DNA of 64,000 nucleotides from Corallococcus sp. NCRR (GTDB taxonomy: Bacteria > Myxococcota > Myxococcia > Myxococcales > Myxococcaceae). The stretch is taken from NCBI RefSeq assembly GCF_026965535.1, contig NZ_CP114039.1, positions 5,208,001-5,272,000 of the forward strand. The letters are read 5' to 3'. The notes under the pieces were generated by a model. The model worked only from the letters and a program-made list of their open reading frames with translations. It did no database searches and had not been told where the DNA came from. Numbering within the stretch: position 1 is the first letter of the stretch; each line of letters begins with the position of its first letter. A program made the translations under genes and the position numbers. Below are positions 17,244 to 26,296 of the stretch, piece after piece.

Positions 17244-18500
17244 ATGGAGAACACCCGCACGCTGTCCCAGGTGGATCCTGAAATCGCCCAGGTGCTCCGG
17301 CACGAGACGGAGCGTCAGGAGGAGGGGCTGGAGCTCATCGCCTCGGAGAACTTCGTCTCCCCGGCGGTGCTGGAGGCGGTGGGCTCTGTGCTCACCAACA
17401 AGTACGCGGAAGGCTACCCCGGCAAGCGCTACTACGGCGGCTGCGAGGTGGTGGACGTGGCGGAGAACCTGGCCATCGCGCGCGCGAAGGAGCTCTTCGG
17501 CGCGGACGCGGTGAACGTGCAGGCGCACTCCGGCAGCCAGGCCAACATGGGCGCCTTCATGGCGCTGATGAAGCCGGGCGACACCATGCTGTCGCTGGAC
17601 CTGAACTCCGGCGGCCACCTCACCCACGGCGCGGCGTTCAACTTCTCCGGTAAGCTCTACAAGGTCGTCCACTACGGCCTGTCCCGCGACACGGAGACCA
17701 TCGACTTCGCGCAGGTGGAGTCGCTGGCCCTGGAGCACAAGCCCAAGGTGCTGGTGGTGGGCGCGAGCGCGTACCCGCGCACGCTCGACTTCGCGAAGTT
17801 CCGCGAGATCGCCGACAAGGCGGGCGCCGCCATGCTGGTGGACATGGCCCACATCGCGGGCCTGGTGGCCGCGGGCGTGCACCCGTCGCCCGTTCCCTTC
17901 GCGGAGATCGTCACCACCACCACGCACAAGACGCTGCGCGGCCCGCGTGGCGGCATGGTGCTGTCGCGTGAGGCCTACGCGAAGACCATCAACAGCCAGA
18001 TCTTCCCAGGCATCCAGGGCGGCCCGCTGATGCACGCCATCGCGGGCAAGGCGGTGGCCTTCAAGGAGGCGCTGTCGCCGGAGTTCAAGACGTACCAGAA
18101 GCAGATTGTCGCCAACGCGCAGGCGCTGGCGGAGGCGCTGAAGTCCGCGGGCCTGCGGCTGTGCTCGGGCGGCACGGACAACCACCTGATGCTGGTGGAC
18201 CTGCGCGCCAAGAAGCTCACCGGCAAGGTGGCCGAGGACGTCCTGGGCAAGGCGGGTATCACGGTCAACAAGAACATGATCCCCTTCGACCCGGAGAAGC
18301 CCACGACGACCTCCGGCGTCCGGGTGGGCACCCCGGCCATCACCACGCGCGGCATGCGCGAGGCGGAGATGGCGGTGGTGGGCCGGCTCATCGGCCAGGC
18401 GCTGGACGCAGCGCAGGACGACGCGGCGCTGGCGCGGGTCAAGGGGCAGGTGAAGGAGTTGGCGCAGGGCTTCCCGCTGTACGCCTCGCGGCTGAAGTAA
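17244..18500 (+). CDS. glyA: serine hydroxymethyltransferase
   Basis: A 418-residue PLP enzyme converting serine and tetrahydrofolate to glycine and methylene-THF. The PLP lysine lies in [13 protein letters not shown], and the N-terminal block [16 protein letters not shown] is diagnostic. AGGAGG precedes the ATG. The glyA-nrdR-ribD-ribE order is common in several phyla, and nrdR follows 9 bases later. Confidence 0.97.
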   Translation: MENTRTLSQVDPEIAQVLRHETERQEEGLELIASENFVSPAVLEAVGSVLTNKYAEGYPGKRYYGGCEVVDVAENLAIARAKELFGADAVNVQAHSGSQANMGAFMALMKPGDTMLSLDLNSGGHLTHGAAFNFSGKLYKVVHYGLSRDTETIDFAQVESLALEHKPKVLVVGASAYPRTLDFAKFREIADKAGAAMLVDMAHIAGLVAAGVHPSPVPFAEIVTTTTHKTLRGPRGGMVLSREAYAKTINSQIFPGIQGGPLMHAIAGKAVAFKEALSPEFKTYQKQIVANAQALAEALKSAGLRLCSGGTDNHLMLVDLRAKKLTGKVAEDVLGKAGITVNKNMIPFDPEKPTTTSGVRVGTPAITTRGMREAEMAVVGRLIGQALDAAQDDAALARVKGQVKELAQGFPLYASRLK

Positions 18501-18509
18501 CCCAGGCCC

Positions 18510-19013
18510 GTGCGCTGCCCCTTCTGTCAGGACCCGGAGAACAAGGTCATCGACTCGCGAGAGTCGCACGAGGGCTCCGTCATCCGGCGGCGCCGCGAGT
18601 GCCTGGCCTGCAAGCGCCGCTTCACCACGTACGAGCGGGTGGAGGAGCTCTACCCGCTCATCGTGAAGAAGGACGGGCGCCGCGAGGCCTTCGACCGCGA
18701 GAAAATGCTCAACGGTCTGAAGAAGGCGTGTGAGAAGCGCCCGGTGTCCGCCGCGCAGCTGGAGGCGACGGTGGAGGACATCGAGCGGCTGCTCCAGGGG
18801 ATGGGGGAGAAGGAGGTCCCCTCCTCATCCATTGGCGAGCACGTGATGCGGCGGTTACAGCAACTGGACGAGGTGGCCTACGTGCGCTTCGCGTCCGTGT
18901 ACCGAAGCTTCCGGGACATCTCCGAGTTCATGCACGAGCTGAAGGACCTGCTCGAGGACCAGGAGCGTGAGCGCAAGGCGAAGCCGCCTGTGACTCCGCC
19001 CAAGGACGGTTAG
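18510..19013 (+). CDS. nrdR: transcriptional repressor NrdR
   Basis: A 167-residue NrdR, a nucleotide-sensing repressor of ribonucleotide reductase genes. It starts at GTG with [17 protein letters not shown]. The zinc ribbon is formed by CPFC and CLAC, and the ATP-cone domain (about residues 49-139) begins after RFTTYERVE and contains the expected [12 protein letters not shown] segment. An NrdR box in front of ribonucleotide reductase genes cannot be checked because none are in the window. Confidence 0.95.
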   Translation: MRCPFCQDPENKVIDSRESHEGSVIRRRRECLACKRRFTTYERVEELYPLIVKKDGRREAFDREKMLNGLKKACEKRPVSAAQLEATVEDIERLLQGMGEKEVPSSSIGEHVMRRLQQLDEVAYVRFASVYRSFRDISEFMHELKDLLEDQERERKAKPPVTPPKDG

Positions 19014-19023
19014 GAAGGGCGGT

Positions 19024-20187
19024 ATGCGCTTGCTCACGCGGTCACGGTTGCAGGCGGTGAAGACGCCCCGCTCCAAGCGCGCGGCGGACTTCGACCACGC
19101 GGTGGCCGAGTTCTTCATGCGCATCGCCCTGGAAGAGGCCTCCAAGGGCCTGGGCCGCACCAGCCCCAACCCCGTCGTGGGCGCGGTGCTGGTGAAGGGC
19201 GGGCGCATCATCGCGCGCGGCCACCACAAGAAGGCCGGCACGGCGCACGCGGAAGTCGTGGCGCTGGAGGCCGCGGGCTCCAAGGCGCGCGGCGCGGACC
19301 TCTACACGACGCTGGAGCCGTGCGACCACTACGGGCGCACCCCGCCGTGCAGCCTGGCGGTGCTGGAGGCCGGCGTGCGGCGCGTGTTCAGCGCCTCGTC
19401 CGACCCGAACCCGCTGGTCAGCGGCAAGGGGCTCAACCGGCTCAAGCGCGGCGGCGTGGCGGTGGTGACGCACGTCCTCAAGGACGAGGCGGACGCGCTC
19501 AACCGGCCCTTCTTCAAGATGATGCGCACGGGCCTGCCGTGGGTGACGCTCAAGGCCGCGGTGACGCTGGACGGGAAGATCGCCGCGCCTTCCGGCGACT
19601 CGAAGTGGGTGACGGGCGAGGCGTCGCGCGCGTGGGTGCACCGGCTGCGCGACCAGGTGGACGCCATCCTCGTGGGCGCCAACACCGTGCGCATGGATGA
19701 CCCGCGGCTCACCACGCGGCTGCCGGGCGGCGGGGGCAAGGACCCGGTGCGCGTGGTGGTGGACTCGCACCTCAAGCTGTCTCCGGGCCACACCGTCTTC
19801 ACCCAGCGCAGCCCCGCGCGCACCGTCATCGCCACGCTGGAGGATCCGGAGGGCCGGCGCGCCCGGCGCTTCCTGGCCCAGGGCGTGGAGGTGTGGAACG
19901 TGCGCGCGAAGCAGGACCGCGTGGACCTGAAGGCCGTCTTGAAGCGCGTGAAGAAGGAGGGGCTCAACCACGTGCTCGTGGAGGGCGGCGCGGGCCTGTA
20001 CGGCACGCTGCTTCGCGAGCACCTGGCGGATGCGCTCGCCTTGTTCCTCGCTCCCAAGCTGGTGGGGGCCGGGGGCCTGTCATGGGCGGGGGAGCTGGGC
20101 GTGAAGGACATGGCCCACGCCCTGGCCGTGAAGGACCTGACGATGGAGAAGGTGGGGGACGACGTGCTCCTGCGCGCCCTGCTCTGA
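19024..20187 (+). CDS. ribD: riboflavin biosynthesis deaminase/reductase RibD
   Basis: A 387-residue bifunctional protein. The N-terminal deaminase domain has zinc ligands in TAHAEVV (His, with Glu general acid) and PCDHYGRTPPC; the C-terminal reductase domain starts near residue 175 (VTLKAAVTLDGKIA). Together they make two consecutive steps in the conversion of the GTP cyclohydrolase II product. The first 30 residues before MRIALEEA are a basic extension; this start has an AGGAAGG site, but the inner ATG (19117) is possible. No FMN riboswitch fold is apparent upstream. Confidence 0.93.
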   Translation: MRLLTRSRLQAVKTPRSKRAADFDHAVAEFFMRIALEEASKGLGRTSPNPVVGAVLVKGGRIIARGHHKKAGTAHAEVVALEAAGSKARGADLYTTLEPCDHYGRTPPCSLAVLEAGVRRVFSASSDPNPLVSGKGLNRLKRGGVAVVTHVLKDEADALNRPFFKMMRTGLPWVTLKAAVTLDGKIAAPSGDSKWVTGEASRAWVHRLRDQVDAILVGANTVRMDDPRLTTRLPGGGGKDPVRVVVDSHLKLSPGHTVFTQRSPARTVIATLEDPEGRRARRFLAQGVEVWNVRAKQDRVDLKAVLKRVKKEGLNHVLVEGGAGLYGTLLREHLADALALFLAPKLVGAGGLSWAGELGVKDMAHALAVKDLTMEKVGDDVLLRALL

Positions 20188-20227
20188 AGGCCAGCGCCCG
20201 GACAGGGCATCCGTTAAGGTTGCGGCC

Positions 20228-20893
20228 ATGTTCACCGGCCTCATCCAGGACACTGGCACCATCACCCGCGTCACCTCTGGCGCGATGACCGACTACTGGA
20301 TTCGCACCTCCCTGGGCGCGGAAGCCTTCGCCCTGGGGGAATCCATCGCCGTGGACGGCGCCTGCCTCACCGTCGTGGAGAAGGGCGGGGACACCTTCCG
20401 CGTGCAGGCCGCCCCGGAGACGCTGCGGCGCACCACCCTGGGGGACCGCAAGACGGGCGACCGGGTGAACCTGGAGCGGGCGCTCGCCCTGGGGGACCGG
20501 CTGGGCGGACACCTGGTGTCGGGCCACGTGGACGCCGTCAGTGAAGTGCTGGAGACGTTCGCGGAAGGGGGCTCGTGGGTGATGGTGTTCCGGCTACCCC
20601 CGGAGCTGGCCCCCTGCTTCATCGAGAAGGGCTCCGTCACCATCGACGGCATCAGCCTCACGGTGAACGCGGTGGATGCCAGCACCTTCCGGGTGCAGTT
20701 GATTCCGGAAACCCAACAGCGCACCACCCTGCACGGCAAGGGCCCCGGGGCGAAGGTGAACCTGGAGGGCGACCTCATTGGCAAGTACGTGGCCCGGCTG
20801 TACGCCCTCCGGGGCGCCCCGGAGGCGGCTGGCCAGGGAGCGGGGCTGACGGAGGCGGTGGTACGGGCGGCGGGTTTCAGCCCTCGCGGGTAG
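20228..20893 (+). CDS. ribE: riboflavin synthase, alpha chain
   Basis: A 221-residue riboflavin synthase that dismutates two lumazine molecules to riboflavin. It starts MFTGLIQDTGTI, close to the usual MFTGIIE opening, and contains the two tandem lumazine-binding repeats (about 1-95 and 96-190), each with its VDGxxLTV core (VDGACLTVV and IDGISLTVN). The C-terminal 25 residues are variable. It precedes ribH by 27 bases, without the ribBA gene that often sits between them. Confidence 0.95.
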   Translation: MFTGLIQDTGTITRVTSGAMTDYWIRTSLGAEAFALGESIAVDGACLTVVEKGGDTFRVQAAPETLRRTTLGDRKTGDRVNLERALALGDRLGGHLVSGHVDAVSEVLETFAEGGSWVMVFRLPPELAPCFIEKGSVTIDGISLTVNAVDASTFRVQLIPETQQRTTLHGKGPGAKVNLEGDLIGKYVARLYALRGAPEAAGQGAGLTEAVVRAAGFSPRG

Positions 20894-20920
20894 GGGCTCG
20901 GGTGGTGTAAGGAGCGCGCC

Positions 20921-21421
20921 ATGCCTCGCTATTTCGAAGGGGATTTCCTCCCCCCCCAGGGCCGGTTCGCCATCTGCGTGTCCCGGTTCAACAGCTTCAT
21001 CACGGAGGAGCTCTTGAAGGGCGCCGTGGACACCCTGGTACGCCATGGCGTGAAGGACGACGCCATCGACGTGTACCGCTGCCCCGGCACCTATGAGCTG
21101 CCCGGCCTCACCCGCCGCGTGTCGGAGGGGGGCCAGTACGCGGGCATCATCGTGCTGGGCGCGGTGATTCGCGGCGGCACCCCCCACTTCGACTACGTGG
21201 CCGGCGAGTGCGCCAAGGGCATTGGTTCGGTGGCGTTCAGCGCGGCTTCCGGCGTGAAGCCGGCGGCGGTGACGTTCGGCGTCCTCACGTGCGATACCGT
21301 GGAGCAGGCCATCGACCGGGCGGGCGTGAAGGCGGGCAACAAGGGCGCGGAGGCCACGCTGGCCTGCATCGAGATGGTCAACCTCTTCGCGCGCATGACG
21401 GGCGCGGAGCGAAAGGGATAA
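20921..21421 (+). CDS. ribH: 6,7-dimethyl-8-ribityllumazine synthase
   Basis: A 166-residue lumazine synthase. The substrate-binding segment VSRFNSFITEELL, the catalytic His in TPHFDYVAGE and the phosphate-binding region with GNKGAEA are conserved. It condenses ribityl-aminouracil with dihydroxybutanone phosphate, feeding RibE. The ATG follows an AAGGAGCG site. It ends 5 bases before nusB, the common ribH-nusB pairing. Confidence 0.95.
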   Translation: MPRYFEGDFLPPQGRFAICVSRFNSFITEELLKGAVDTLVRHGVKDDAIDVYRCPGTYELPGLTRRVSEGGQYAGIIVLGAVIRGGTPHFDYVAGECAKGIGSVAFSAASGVKPAAVTFGVLTCDTVEQAIDRAGVKAGNKGAEATLACIEMVNLFARMTGAERKG

Positions 21422-21426
21422 CCGCG

Positions 21427-21852
21427 ATGGGCGCGCGCAGAACAGCACGGGAGCGGGCGCTGCAGGCGCTCTATCAACTGGAGATGACCCAGGGCGCCAC
21501 CACGCGGGAGGCCCTGGATTCGGCGTGGGCCGCCTCCGCGGAGGACGGCAAGCCGGAGCCGGACGCGGTGAAGTTCGCCAAGGAGATCGTGGAGGGCGTG
21601 GAGGCCCACCGCGAGGAGATTGACGGGCTCATCGAGCGCCACAGCCACAACTGGCGCCTGGACCGCATGTCCCGCATCGACCGCAACGTCCTGCGGCTGG
21701 GCATCTTCGAGCTGAAGTACCGCCCGGACATCCCCCGCAAGGTGACCATCAACGAGGCGGTGGAGCTGGGGAAGAACTTCGGCACCGAGGAGTCGAGCGC
21801 CTTCGTCAACGGCCTCTTGGACCGCGTCGCGGTGGCGCTCGGGAAGCCGTGA
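21427..21852 (+). CDS. nusB: transcription antitermination factor NusB
   Basis: A 141-residue NusB, which with NusE/S10 binds boxA RNA in rRNA operon antitermination. It begins MGARRTARERALQALYQLE and has the typical DRNVLRLGIFEL and TINEAVELGKNFG blocks near the C-terminus. The frame stays open upstream through ribH in another frame, but only the part from this ATG matches NusB. Its stop overlaps the next gene's GTG. Confidence 0.95.
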   Translation: MGARRTARERALQALYQLEMTQGATTREALDSAWAASAEDGKPEPDAVKFAKEIVEGVEAHREEIDGLIERHSHNWRLDRMSRIDRNVLRLGIFELKYRPDIPRKVTINEAVELGKNFGTEESSAFVNGLLDRVAVALGKP

Positions 21853-22340
21853 GCCAGACGCAGACCCTGGACGTGGGCCTGGAGGGCCTGGACGCGCTGA
21901 ACGGGGTGGACGCCCTCTGCCTCTTCGTGGCCGAGGACGACCGCCCCCTGCCGTCCTCCGCCGGCTACGTGGACTGGCGGCTGTGCGGCGCCCTGTCGCG
22001 CGTGCTCCAGGGTGGGTTCTTCACCGGTGTGAAGGACGACTGGCTCCTGCTGCCTTCGGACGGGAAGCTGTCCGTGCCGCGCATCTTCGTGGTGGGGCTG
22101 GGCTCCCGGAAGCGCCTGGACGCGGCCTCGCTGGGGGAGGCGCTGGCGGGCGCGGCGAAGGTCCTGAGCCGCGCGAAGGTGGAGGCCGTGGCCTTGGAGG
22201 TCCCCCAGGGGTCTTCCCTGAGCGACTCCGCCCGCGCGGAGGCGTACCAGCGGCAGTTCCTGCCCGCGTTCAAAGGGGGACGGGTGTCCCTGCTCGCGGA
22301 CAAGGGCCTTGTCGGGTCGCTGTCATCCCGGAAGGGTTGA
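21849..22340 (+). CDS. stand-alone M17_N (leucyl aminopeptidase N-terminal) domain protein
   Basis: A 163-residue protein with GTG start overlapping the nusB stop by 4 bp. Its fold signature is that of the macro-like N-terminal domain of M17 leucyl aminopeptidases: an ALCLFVAEDD strand early, a central VPRIFVVGLGSRKRLDAASL motif, then an alpha/beta repeat. The catalytic peptidase domain is entirely absent, so peptidase activity is not expected. It might bind nucleotides, ADP-ribose or RNA like macro domains; this is inference. Coupling to nusB suggests co-expression. Confidence 0.65.
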   Translation: MSQTQTLDVGLEGLDALNGVDALCLFVAEDDRPLPSSAGYVDWRLCGALSRVLQGGFFTGVKDDWLLLPSDGKLSVPRIFVVGLGSRKRLDAASLGEALAGAAKVLSRAKVEAVALEVPQGSSLSDSARAEAYQRQFLPAFKGGRVSLLADKGLVGSLSSRKG

Positions 22341-22394
22341 CGCGCAGCGTCCGGACGGGGGTTCTGCTAGCATCCAGCCCTTGAGGCGCGCGCG

Positions 22395-22769
22395 ATGAAG
22401 TTCAAGGTGTTGATCGTCGAGGACTCCAAGGTGTCGCGCGAGCACATCGCCGCGACCGTGGAGGCCGTGGACGGTGTCGAGGCCGTCACCACCGCCAGCG
22501 GCTTCGAGGCGCTGAAGCTGCTGCCTCGCCAGCGCTTCGACCTCATCATCACCGACATCAACATGCCCGACATCAACGGGCTGGAGCTCATCAACTTCGT
22601 CAAGAAGAACCCCAACTACCGGGACGTGCCGCTCATCATCGTCACCACCGAGGGGCGTGAGCAGGACCGCTCGCGGGGCATGGCGCTGGGCGCGGCCGGC
22701 TACCTGGTGAAGCCGTTCCAGCCGGAGGACCTGGAGGCGCTCCTGCGGCGCTTCCTGAAGCCCCTGTGA
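22395..22769 (+). CDS. cheY: CheY-like response regulator
   Basis: A 124-residue single receiver domain. The acidic residues lie in IVEDSK, the phospho-acceptor Asp in ITDINMPD near residue 57, the Thr in IVTTEG and the Lys in LVKPFQ. It opens the chemosensory operon, and its stop overlaps the GTG of cheA. The output target (motility or another pathway) is not readable. Confidence 0.88.
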   Translation: MKFKVLIVEDSKVSREHIAATVEAVDGVEAVTTASGFEALKLLPRQRFDLIITDINMPDINGLELINFVKKNPNYRDVPLIIVTTEGREQDRSRGMALGAAGYLVKPFQPEDLEALLRRFLKPL

Positions 22770-25015
22770 CGCCCGGAGGCAAGGCGCTGGCGGAGTTCGT
22801 CGCCGAGGCCACCGAGATCCTGGATGCGCTGGGCCGCGACCTCCTGGCGCTGGATGAAGCGCGGGGCCAGGAGGCGGACCCCGAGCACATCAACGGCATC
22901 TTCCGCGCGGCGCACTCGCTCAAGGGCCTGTCGGGCCTCTTCGGCCAGGAGCGCATCAGCCAACTGGCGCACGCGGCGGAGGACCTGCTGGACCGCCTGC
23001 GGTTGGGCCGGCTGACGCTGGATGACGGGGTCCTGGACACGCTGGTGGACGCGCTGGACACGTTCCAGGCCCTGCTCGGGGAGGCGTCCCGGAGCGAGGA
23101 GGGACAGGACCTCACCCAGCGCACCCGCGACATGGAGGACCGCATGGCGCGGCTGGGTTCACCCCCGCCCGCCGTGGAAGAGGATCCGCTGGAGCGGCTG
23201 GAGCTGGACGCGACGGTGCGCGCCGTCTTCACCGAATACGAAGAGCACCGGCTGCGCGAGAACGTGCGGCGCGGCGTGGCGCTGTGGCGCGTGCGCGCGG
23301 CGTTCGACCTCACGGACTTCGACCAGGGCCTGGCGGACCTGAACGCGCGCCTCAAGCCGCTGGGCGAGGTCATCAGCACGCTGCCCTCGTCGCGGCCGGG
23401 CGGCGCCAACGGCATCGCGTTCGACCTCATCTTCGGCGCGAAGGTGGACGCGCGAGCCTTGGAGGACGGCCTCCGGGGCTCACCCGCGGAGTTGGCGCCG
23501 CTGGCCGTCCGGCCGCCGGAAGCGGGCTCCGAGGGGCCCGCGTTCCACGTGCCCTCGCCGCGCCAGGTCGTGGCCGTGCGCGAGGACGTCGAGGTCCTGC
23601 CTCCGGACGCGGACGAGGACGGGGCTGACGAGGACGGCGAGGCGCTGGTGGGGACCACGAGCCTCGCGACCGTGCCCGCGCCCCCGGTGTCGGGGGCTCC
23701 GCGCATGCGGGCGGTGACGCCTCCGTCCACGGTGGTGGGGCTCCAGGCCGCCGCGTCCGCACCGCTTCCCGCGGGCCGTCCCAAGGCGGAGGAGACGTCC
23801 CTGCGCTCGCTCACGCAGACGGTGCGCGTGGACATCGGGCGGTTGGACGGGCTCATCAACATGGTGGGTGAGCTGCTGCTCATCAAGGCCAACCTCCAGC
23901 GGCTGGCGGAGACGTCCCGGCAGGACGGCACCGTCGCGCTGTCCAAGCTCTTCGGCCAGGAGCTGTCGCGGGAGACGCGCCAGCTGGAGCGCAAGCTGGA
24001 GGCGCTGCAAGAGGGGCTGCTCGAAGCGCGCATGGTCCCGGTGGGCCAGGTCTTCGACAAGCTGGCGCGGCTGGTGCGCAAGATTGCCCGCGAGGCCGGC
24101 AAGGAGATCGACTTCGTCAGCTCCGGCGGCGAGGTGGAGCTGGACAAGCTCATCGTCGAGGAGCTCAGCGATCCGCTGATGCACCTCATCCGCAACGCCA
24201 TCGACCATGGCGCGGAGGGCCCGGAGTCGCGGCAGTCCGCGGGCAAGCCCCGGCGCGCGACGGTGCGGCTGCGCGCGGAGCAGAAGGGCAACCACGTCGT
24301 CATCAGCGTGTCGGATGACGGCTCGGGCATCGACGAGGTGCGCGTGCGCGAGGTGGCGCTGTCGCGCGGGCTCGTCACCCCGTCGCAGGTCAGTGAGATG
24401 ACGCGGCGGGAGCTGCTCAACCTCATCTTCCTGCCGGGCTTCTCCACCCGCGCCAGCGTCAGCGCGCTCTCCGGAAGAGGCGTGGGCCTGGATGTGGTGA
24501 AGAACAACCTGGGCAACCTCTCCGGCATCATCGACGTGTGGAGCGAGCGCGGGAAGGGCACGGCCTTCCACCTGACGCTGCCGGTGACGCTGGCCATCGT
24601 GCGCGCGCTGGTGGTGGGCGTCAGCGGCCGCACCTACGCGGTGCCGCTCAACAGCGTGCTCGAAATCCTGTCCGTGCAGCCGCGCGACATCCGCACCGTG
24701 GAGCGGCGCGAGGTGCTGGACCTGCGCGGCCAGACGCTGCCCTTCCTGCGGCTGGGGCGCCTGTTCCACCTGCCGGAGCGCGAGGTGAGCCGGCACTTCG
24801 TCGTCGTGGTGGGCCTGGCGCAGCAGCGGCTGGGCATCGCGGTGGACGAGCTGTTCGGCCAGCAGGACATCGTCACCAAGCCCCTGGGCGGCCGGCTGAG
24901 CCGCGTGAAGGGCATCTCCGGCGCCACCGACCTGGGCAACCGCCGCACAGTCCTGGTCCTGGATGTCGCGGAGCTCCTGGAAGAAGGCATCGCGCAGGAG
25001 CGGCGCCGCGCTTGA
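22766..25015 (+). CDS. cheA: chemotaxis-type histidine kinase CheA
   Basis: A 749-residue CheA. The Hpt domain (about 8-115) carries phospho-acceptor His50 in AAHSLKGLSG. Residues about 130-240 form a region that could be a P2-like regulator-binding domain, then a long Pro/Ala/acidic linker (about 240-350). The dimerisation helix pair starts near 355, the ATPase domain has N box LIRNAIDHG, G1 SDDGSGID and G2 GRGVGLDVV, and the last 135 residues are a CheW-like P5 domain. GTG start, 4-bp overlap with cheY. The kinase would signal through the two CheY proteins encoded in the cluster. Confidence 0.93.
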   Translation: MTPGGKALAEFVAEATEILDALGRDLLALDEARGQEADPEHINGIFRAAHSLKGLSGLFGQERISQLAHAAEDLLDRLRLGRLTLDDGVLDTLVDALDTFQALLGEASRSEEGQDLTQRTRDMEDRMARLGSPPPAVEEDPLERLELDATVRAVFTEYEEHRLRENVRRGVALWRVRAAFDLTDFDQGLADLNARLKPLGEVISTLPSSRPGGANGIAFDLIFGAKVDARALEDGLRGSPAELAPLAVRPPEAGSEGPAFHVPSPRQVVAVREDVEVLPPDADEDGADEDGEALVGTTSLATVPAPPVSGAPRMRAVTPPSTVVGLQAAASAPLPAGRPKAEETSLRSLTQTVRVDIGRLDGLINMVGELLLIKANLQRLAETSRQDGTVALSKLFGQELSRETRQLERKLEALQEGLLEARMVPVGQVFDKLARLVRKIAREAGKEIDFVSSGGEVELDKLIVEELSDPLMHLIRNAIDHGAEGPESRQSAGKPRRATVRLRAEQKGNHVVISVSDDGSGIDEVRVREVALSRGLVTPSQVSEMTRRELLNLIFLPGFSTRASVSALSGRGVGLDVVKNNLGNLSGIIDVWSERGKGTAFHLTLPVTLAIVRALVVGVSGRTYAVPLNSVLEILSVQPRDIRTVERREVLDLRGQTLPFLRLGRLFHLPEREVSRHFVVVVGLAQQRLGIAVDELFGQQDIVTKPLGGRLSRVKGISGATDLGNRRTVLVLDVAELLEEGIAQERRRA

Positions 25016-25049
25016 GGCGTCCCCGCCGGGGGCTGCTATCCTCCCGGCC

Positions 25050-25613
25050 GTGTCCCGTTTCGAAGCCCTGCTCGACGCGTTCTTCTACCGTCCGGACGAG
25101 GACGTCGGCGGCCTGCTGGACTTCGCCGCGGGCAGTGACGGCCTGGCGCAGCCGCTGCTGGAGGAGGAGCCCGTCGAGTACCTGGCCTTCCGCCTGGAGG
25201 CGGAGTGCTACGCGGTGCCCATCCTCGCGGTGAGGGAGATCTGCAAGGTGCCGCTGCTCACGGAGATTCCGCGCGCGGAGCCGCAGTTGCTGGGCGTGAT
25301 GAACCTGCGCGGGGAGCTGTTGCCCGTCTACGACGTGAAGCTGCGGCTGCGGCTGGCGGACGTGCCGCCGTTGGTGGCGGGGCCGGACGCGGGCCTGCCG
25401 CCCCGGGCCGCGCGCATCCTGGTGCTCAAGACGGCGGACGGGCCCGCGGGCGTGTGGGTGGATTCGGTGGCGGGCGTGGTGCGGCTCAAGCCGTCCATGG
25501 TGGAGCTGTCGCCCGCGGGGCTGCGCGGGGACCGAGACTGCGTGGCGGGGCTGGGGCGCAAGGGCTCGCAGCTCTACATCCTGTTGGATCCGGAGCAGGC
25601 GCTCGCCCCATGA
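25050..25613 (+). CDS. cheW: CheW-like coupling protein 1
   Basis: A 187-residue CheW domain protein (about residues 38-180) with an N-terminal extension beginning MSRFEALLDAFFYR. The core contains YLAFRLEAECYAVPI, GVMNLRGELLPVYD and a C-terminal LYILLDPEQAL strand. GTG start chosen in the short gap after cheA; the frame is open further upstream into cheA without conservation. It would link CheA to receptors. Its stop overlaps the second cheW by 4 bp. Confidence 0.88.
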   Translation: MSRFEALLDAFFYRPDEDVGGLLDFAAGSDGLAQPLLEEEPVEYLAFRLEAECYAVPILAVREICKVPLLTEIPRAEPQLLGVMNLRGELLPVYDVKLRLRLADVPPLVAGPDAGLPPRAARILVLKTADGPAGVWVDSVAGVVRLKPSMVELSPAGLRGDRDCVAGLGRKGSQLYILLDPEQALAP

Positions 25614-26137
25614 CGGACCCCGTGAACCTGCTGGCCCGCCGCCCGCGCGGTGACAGGGCCTCCGAGACGCCCGCGGCCGAAGCGGAGGTGCAGCTGTGCG
25701 CCTTCTTCGTGGGCAACGAGGAGTACGTCCTGGACATCATGCGCGTGGAGGAGATCCTCCCGCCCCAGCGCGTGATTCCCATCCCGCACGCGCCCGCCTT
25801 CGTGGAGGGCGTGCTGCACCTGCGCGGCGCGATGCTGCCCGTGGTGGACCTGCACCGGCGCCTGTTGGGGCAGCCCGCGCAGGAGATGCGTCGCACGCGG
25901 CTGCTCGTGTGCCGGCTGGGAACACGGCGCGTGGTGGCCCGGGTGGACCGGGTGGCGGAGGTGCTGCGCGTGCGCCGCTCCGACATCAAGCCCGCGCCCG
26001 CGCTCATGGCCGGGGGACGCACGCCGTTCGTGGTGGGCGTGTGCGGACCGCCGGAGCGGCTGCGGCTGCTGTTGGACCTGAAGGCGCTGCTGCGCGCGGC
26101 GCTGGAGCGCGACTCCCGCCCGCCGTCCGCTGGCTGA
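25610..26137 (+). CDS. cheW: CheW-like coupling protein 2
   Basis: A 175-residue CheW protein with a 25-residue polar N-terminal extension, then VQLCAFFVGNEEYVLDIMRVEEIL, shortened here from the recognisable domain start, and VEGVLHLRGAMLPVVDL in the core. It overlaps the first cheW by 4 bp. Two coupling proteins per cluster is a recurring myxobacterial layout (as FrzA and FrzB). Sequence divergence between the two suggests different partners. Confidence 0.87.
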   Translation: MTDPVNLLARRPRGDRASETPAAEAEVQLCAFFVGNEEYVLDIMRVEEILPPQRVIPIPHAPAFVEGVLHLRGAMLPVVDLHRRLLGQPAQEMRRTRLLVCRLGTRRVVARVDRVAEVLRVRRSDIKPAPALMAGGRTPFVVGVCGPPERLRLLLDLKALLRAALERDSRPPSAG

Positions 26138-26296
26138 GCGCGCCGCATGTGGCGAAGGGTGCGAGGGTGAACGTTTCCATCCGGCGCGGGGCTGCCCTCC
26201 GGCGGTGGGAGCAGCCTCGTGGAACGCGACTCCTCCATCGGGTTCGAGCAGGATGCGGACATCCCGAGCAACACGAGCCCCAACGGAGGACGGCGG

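Noticed and set aside
18977-19023. Possible FMN riboswitch before ribD
   Set aside because: The space between nrdR and ribD is too short for the aptamer, and no conserved FMN-element boxes are visible.
22337-22373. TTGACG followed by TAGCAT before the first cheY
   Set aside because: The spacing is about 25 bases, too long for a sigma70 promoter, and no sigma54 GG/GC pair fits.
22642-24633. A 663-codon minus-strand frame opposite cheA
   Set aside because: Ser/Arg-rich shadow of cheA, with no start-site support.
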